Position numbers and translations under genes: made by a program. 64,000 nt of DNA from Eutypella sp. D-1 (lineage: Eukaryota; Ascomycota; Sordariomycetes; Xylariales; Diatrypaceae), in the NCBI GenBank assembly GCA_023313575.1, contig JAJTTP010000018.1, forward strand, positions 620,001 to 684,000, read 5' to 3'. The notes under the pieces are model-generated. The model saw only the letters and a list, made by a program, of their open reading frames with translations, had not been told where the DNA came from and searched no databases. Of this stretch, positions 61,301-64,000 are shown piece after piece. Every line of letters starts with the position of its first letter. Positions within the stretch are counted from its first letter, which is position 1.

Positions 61301-62760
61301 GTCCACTATCAAAACATGCTGGTATGGAACCTCATCCGTTCCTTGAACCGAGAGCTTCGGGTCCGAATTTGTTGGGACGTCGTTTACTAGCCATACGTGA
61401 GCTCCGTTATTACCCTACCCCCGGCACATTATGCACGTTCCTTATCAAAAGAACCGCATTTTTCGCCATTATCAGATTCTGAGCGTTGACTCTATTGGCT
61501 AGGTTATAGTGTTTCTTGCGGAGCAGATACAACACCAAGTAAACACCTATGGGGTATAATGGGTATCATATAAAGAAGCAGAATGTCTACAGTGGTGGTA
61601 CTATACCTGGAGCTTGTTCCACATATTCTGCTCGACTGGTTAACATGCCGCCTCCCAGGCTCTACATATTAAAGTATTACGTAGCCGGCATCGTCCCGCG
61701 GAACATCTATAGCACATATGGGCATAACAGCAGCGAGTAACATTACAATCGACACCACCCAGCAAGGGATTCACATACTGAATTCATATTGACGTTGCAC
61801 GATGTTGTGGCTTTGCGAAGGGCTGGAACATGAGCAAACCCGGTACGAATGCGGTAAAGTACTTGAGGGCTCTGCTGAGGTAATGCCTCTGAATCCATAA
61901 ATAATGGCATATTCCTTACTATACGTCACTATGAGCTCGCCAATCATTTGTTTTAACAGACTTGCGGGGCTCAGTATTAGTCTCAGCCCGTCTCTTATAC
62001 GGAAGTTCATTGTAGTGGTATGCTAATGTCATACTGCCGGCTCACTTTGTGAGATGCTTCGAAGAGACACTCTCTGCTTGCTGGATAGGTATGGGAGTAA
62101 ATAGGACTCTAGAACGTGCTATAGAATCTCGTCTATATATGAGCTAGCGAAGCACTATTTTCATTCGGTAATGCATATTAACCATTGCATCGAGAACTAA
62201 CGCAGTGCAACGGTGATAAGCGATGGGCTAGGCGACTTTGACAGTTAATATCAGGCTATTAGCGCAATGTAACTTCAGACCACATCTCGATCTCAACATG
62301 TTTCCCCTTTTATCTTTTATTCTTATTCGTACGCATAACAGGTCAAGACCCCATCGTAGTCGTGATAAAGGCGTGATCTACTGGCGAAGAGACCTCTAGG
62401 ACTACAGAGATCATGTCCTCTATTGTTCTGGCTATCTGGGATGTTGAGGCTTCTTTGGTTAACGGATTTCTAAATGTGCACAATATTTGGTGACGTACCC
62501 CGCTGATAGTGTTGGTGGACTTAGTATAGAGTGATAGATAAAAGCTATAGGATTGTCAATAAATCTGGATGGCATGGCGTAAAGGTCGGATATTCGTTGA
62601 AGTCTGTCTCACATAACTATATAGGGGCAAAAGCTCTATAGTCACAAGCGAGAAGGACGCTACCAGAAACTCTGGCTGACTATGACGTGACAGATCGTAC
62701 ACTGAGGAGTATAGAGTTACTATTCGATGACTGTTCCTCCCAGTAGCTATACTATGGGCA
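58393..62760. other. 4.4 kb gene desert
   Basis: No frame longer than about 100 codons and none with recognisable features. Base composition is ordinary, not RIP-like, and no repeats of the LTR families are seen. A 10-nt ACACACACAC run is at 59436-59445. Confidence 0.5.
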
Positions 62761-64000
62761 TCATTTCTTCTGGGCAAGCCACATCTGGGCCATATATGCA
62801 TTCCTCTTCAGCTCACGCTCATCGAACCCGTACGCAGCATACTTGCCCCTCACTTTAGACAGGCCACCCGTAGTTTCCGGAAAGGTCTCCGTCCCGCACG
62901 ACTTGGAAGCTTGCCGAAAGTCGAACCCCAAGGCCTCAGATACAAGCACGATCTCGTCCAGAGAGAGCTGCACAAAGGGGCCGGTGCCGTAGAGAAGGGG
63001 ACCAAAATTGATCCAGTGCCCTCCCGCACACAGGAGCTGGTGGATGGTTTCGAGGTAACTCATCAGGTTGCGGGCGGTGTCGATGAAAAAGTGCGTGATG
63101 ATGACGTCGTACTGTCCGCCCGCGTCGGTAAATGCTTGTGTGAAGTCGCCTTCCACCATCAGAACGCGCGACGCATCGAATTGCTTTTCGGGCACATGGA
63201 CAGGCCGCATCAGATCACCCGTCGTGGCGTGATGCGACAAGCCGTCGATGAACGGGTGTAAGGCAATGCTGTCAGGTGAAGAGTTCGCTTCGAGGTAGCG
63301 ATAGACCACAAGCATATAAGTAGACCATTCGTTCTGCACAACCTCAAACGCTGTGTTCATTGTTAGTAGACCATCAATAGGCTATAATTATGCAGCTGGA
63401 CACACCTTCACGTGAAGCAACCTCGTGTCCGAGAGCTCCAAGTCCAGCTCCAGGGAGTAGTACTCTTGCAGTGGCACTCTTGTTACCAGCATTGGATCCA
63501 GGGTATAGCTGCTCCAGCGTATCCAAGATGCAGGGAAAGGCGGCCTCTCGCTCGTGCTCGCCTTCCTTAGCCCAGTCACGTACATAATGTTTCAGGGCCT
63601 GGACCACGCTGGTACGGTCAGGCGAATGGCCGGCTTTCTCCTGCTCCTTGATGAACTCGTGTAGCTCCTGTTTTTCGATCCCGTAGAACGACAGGGAGTG
63701 CTCCACGATGGCATCGCAGATCACGCCGTTCCGGTCGATGAGATGTTCAAGATTATTCAGCTTCTCCTTGTAGTTAACAGCGGACTCCAGTTTCTGTATC
63801 CTGTTAGGGGCTATATCAATCGTGCATGTGCGGCAACAGTCTGACCTTCTTTTGTTGCTTGGATGTGTTTTTATATAGATCCCGCCACCGCTTCACCTCA
63901 GATTTACTAAAGTCCCTATACTTAGAGAATCCCCATAGCGTCTTTAGCAGTCGCCACCGAGGATGGTGAACGTTGTAGTTTCCATGTGACTTATCGAGCC
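62761..64000 (-). CDS. N2227/carnosine N-methyltransferase-like protein (5' end beyond window)
   Basis: Exons read as 63800-63406 and 63350-62761, joined across a 55-bp intron (GTGTGT donor, TACTAAC branch, ACACAG acceptor). A further exon lies upstream of about 63840 (FSKYRDFSKSEVKRWRDLY), and the start codon is outside the window. The SAM-binding loop VLLPGAGLGALGHEVA, then FEVVQNEWSTYMLVVYRYL, DVIITHFFIDTARNLMSYLE and GGHWINFGPLLYG are hallmarks of the N2227 family, which methylates carnosine-like substrates in characterised members. The join between the upstream exon and 63800 could not be made in phase with a normal-length intron, so the 5' structure is provisional. Confidence 0.82.

Noticed and set aside
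1..64000. CRISPR arrays, rRNA or tRNA genes
   Set aside because: No regularly spaced repeats, rRNA blocks or tRNA B-box/cloverleaf patterns were seen by eye; a tRNA scan would settle small RNAs.

Overview
The window is from a filamentous ascomycete (Pezizomycotina, probably Sordariomycetes). The genes have short introns of about 45-95 bp with GTAAGT-type donors and CTAAC/ACTAAC branch points. Repeats carry heavy C-to-T and G-to-A damage typical of repeat-induced point mutation (RIP), and TACCTAGGTA-type simple repeats lie between genes. A species cannot be named from the sequence alone. A rhamnogalacturonan lyase and a cytochrome P450 resembling the pisatin-demethylase type hint at a plant-associated life.

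Layout. From left: a seven-transmembrane receptor of the Gpr1/Git3 type (258-2670, minus); a 2.6 kb gene-free stretch; then a RING-containing SNF2 ATPase gene of the Rad5/Rad16 type (5324-32249, plus). That gene is split by a 23.1 kb AT-rich block at 6637-29722. The block is not featureless: it is a nested stack of Ty3/gypsy LTR retrotransposons. The outer element (here Z) sits in the SNF2 exon with a perfect 5-bp target duplication, GCCAG. Element A is inserted in Z (duplication AAATA), and element B in A (AATTT). A remnant of a third copy, C, lies inside B, and four solo LTRs are scattered in A and B, each with a 5-bp duplication (one differs by a single C-to-T change). Z, A, B and C are all coded on the minus strand. 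All reverse transcriptases have lost catalytic aspartates through RIP-type changes, and the longest surviving open frame noticed is a 68-residue integrase tail.

Right of the block the genes are compact and mostly intact: a Cys-rich/coiled-coil protein of unknown function with two in-frame stops (33237-34127); an unknown 665-residue protein with an acidic tail (34996-36993); a Bir1/survivin-type double-BIR protein of the chromosomal passenger complex (38548-41218); a cupin (43823-44518); a DUF4396 membrane protein (45226-45954); an RBR (RING-IBR-RING) ubiquitin ligase (46923-47790); a five-exon cytochrome P450 (48629-50402); a PL4 rhamnogalacturonan lyase (50908-52995) divergent from adenylosuccinate lyase (53997-56026); a 64-residue putative secreted protein (58198-58392); and the 3' part of an N2227/carnosine N-methyltransferase-like gene running off the right end (62761-64000).

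The genes do not form an obvious pathway cluster. The coherent story is the disruption of a DNA-repair-type SNF2 gene by a RIP-silenced, multi-layered retrotransposon stack whose insertion order, target duplications and mutation gradient can all be read directly. Exon structures were read by eye from splice motifs and frame, and domain names come from recognised motifs; no database search was run.
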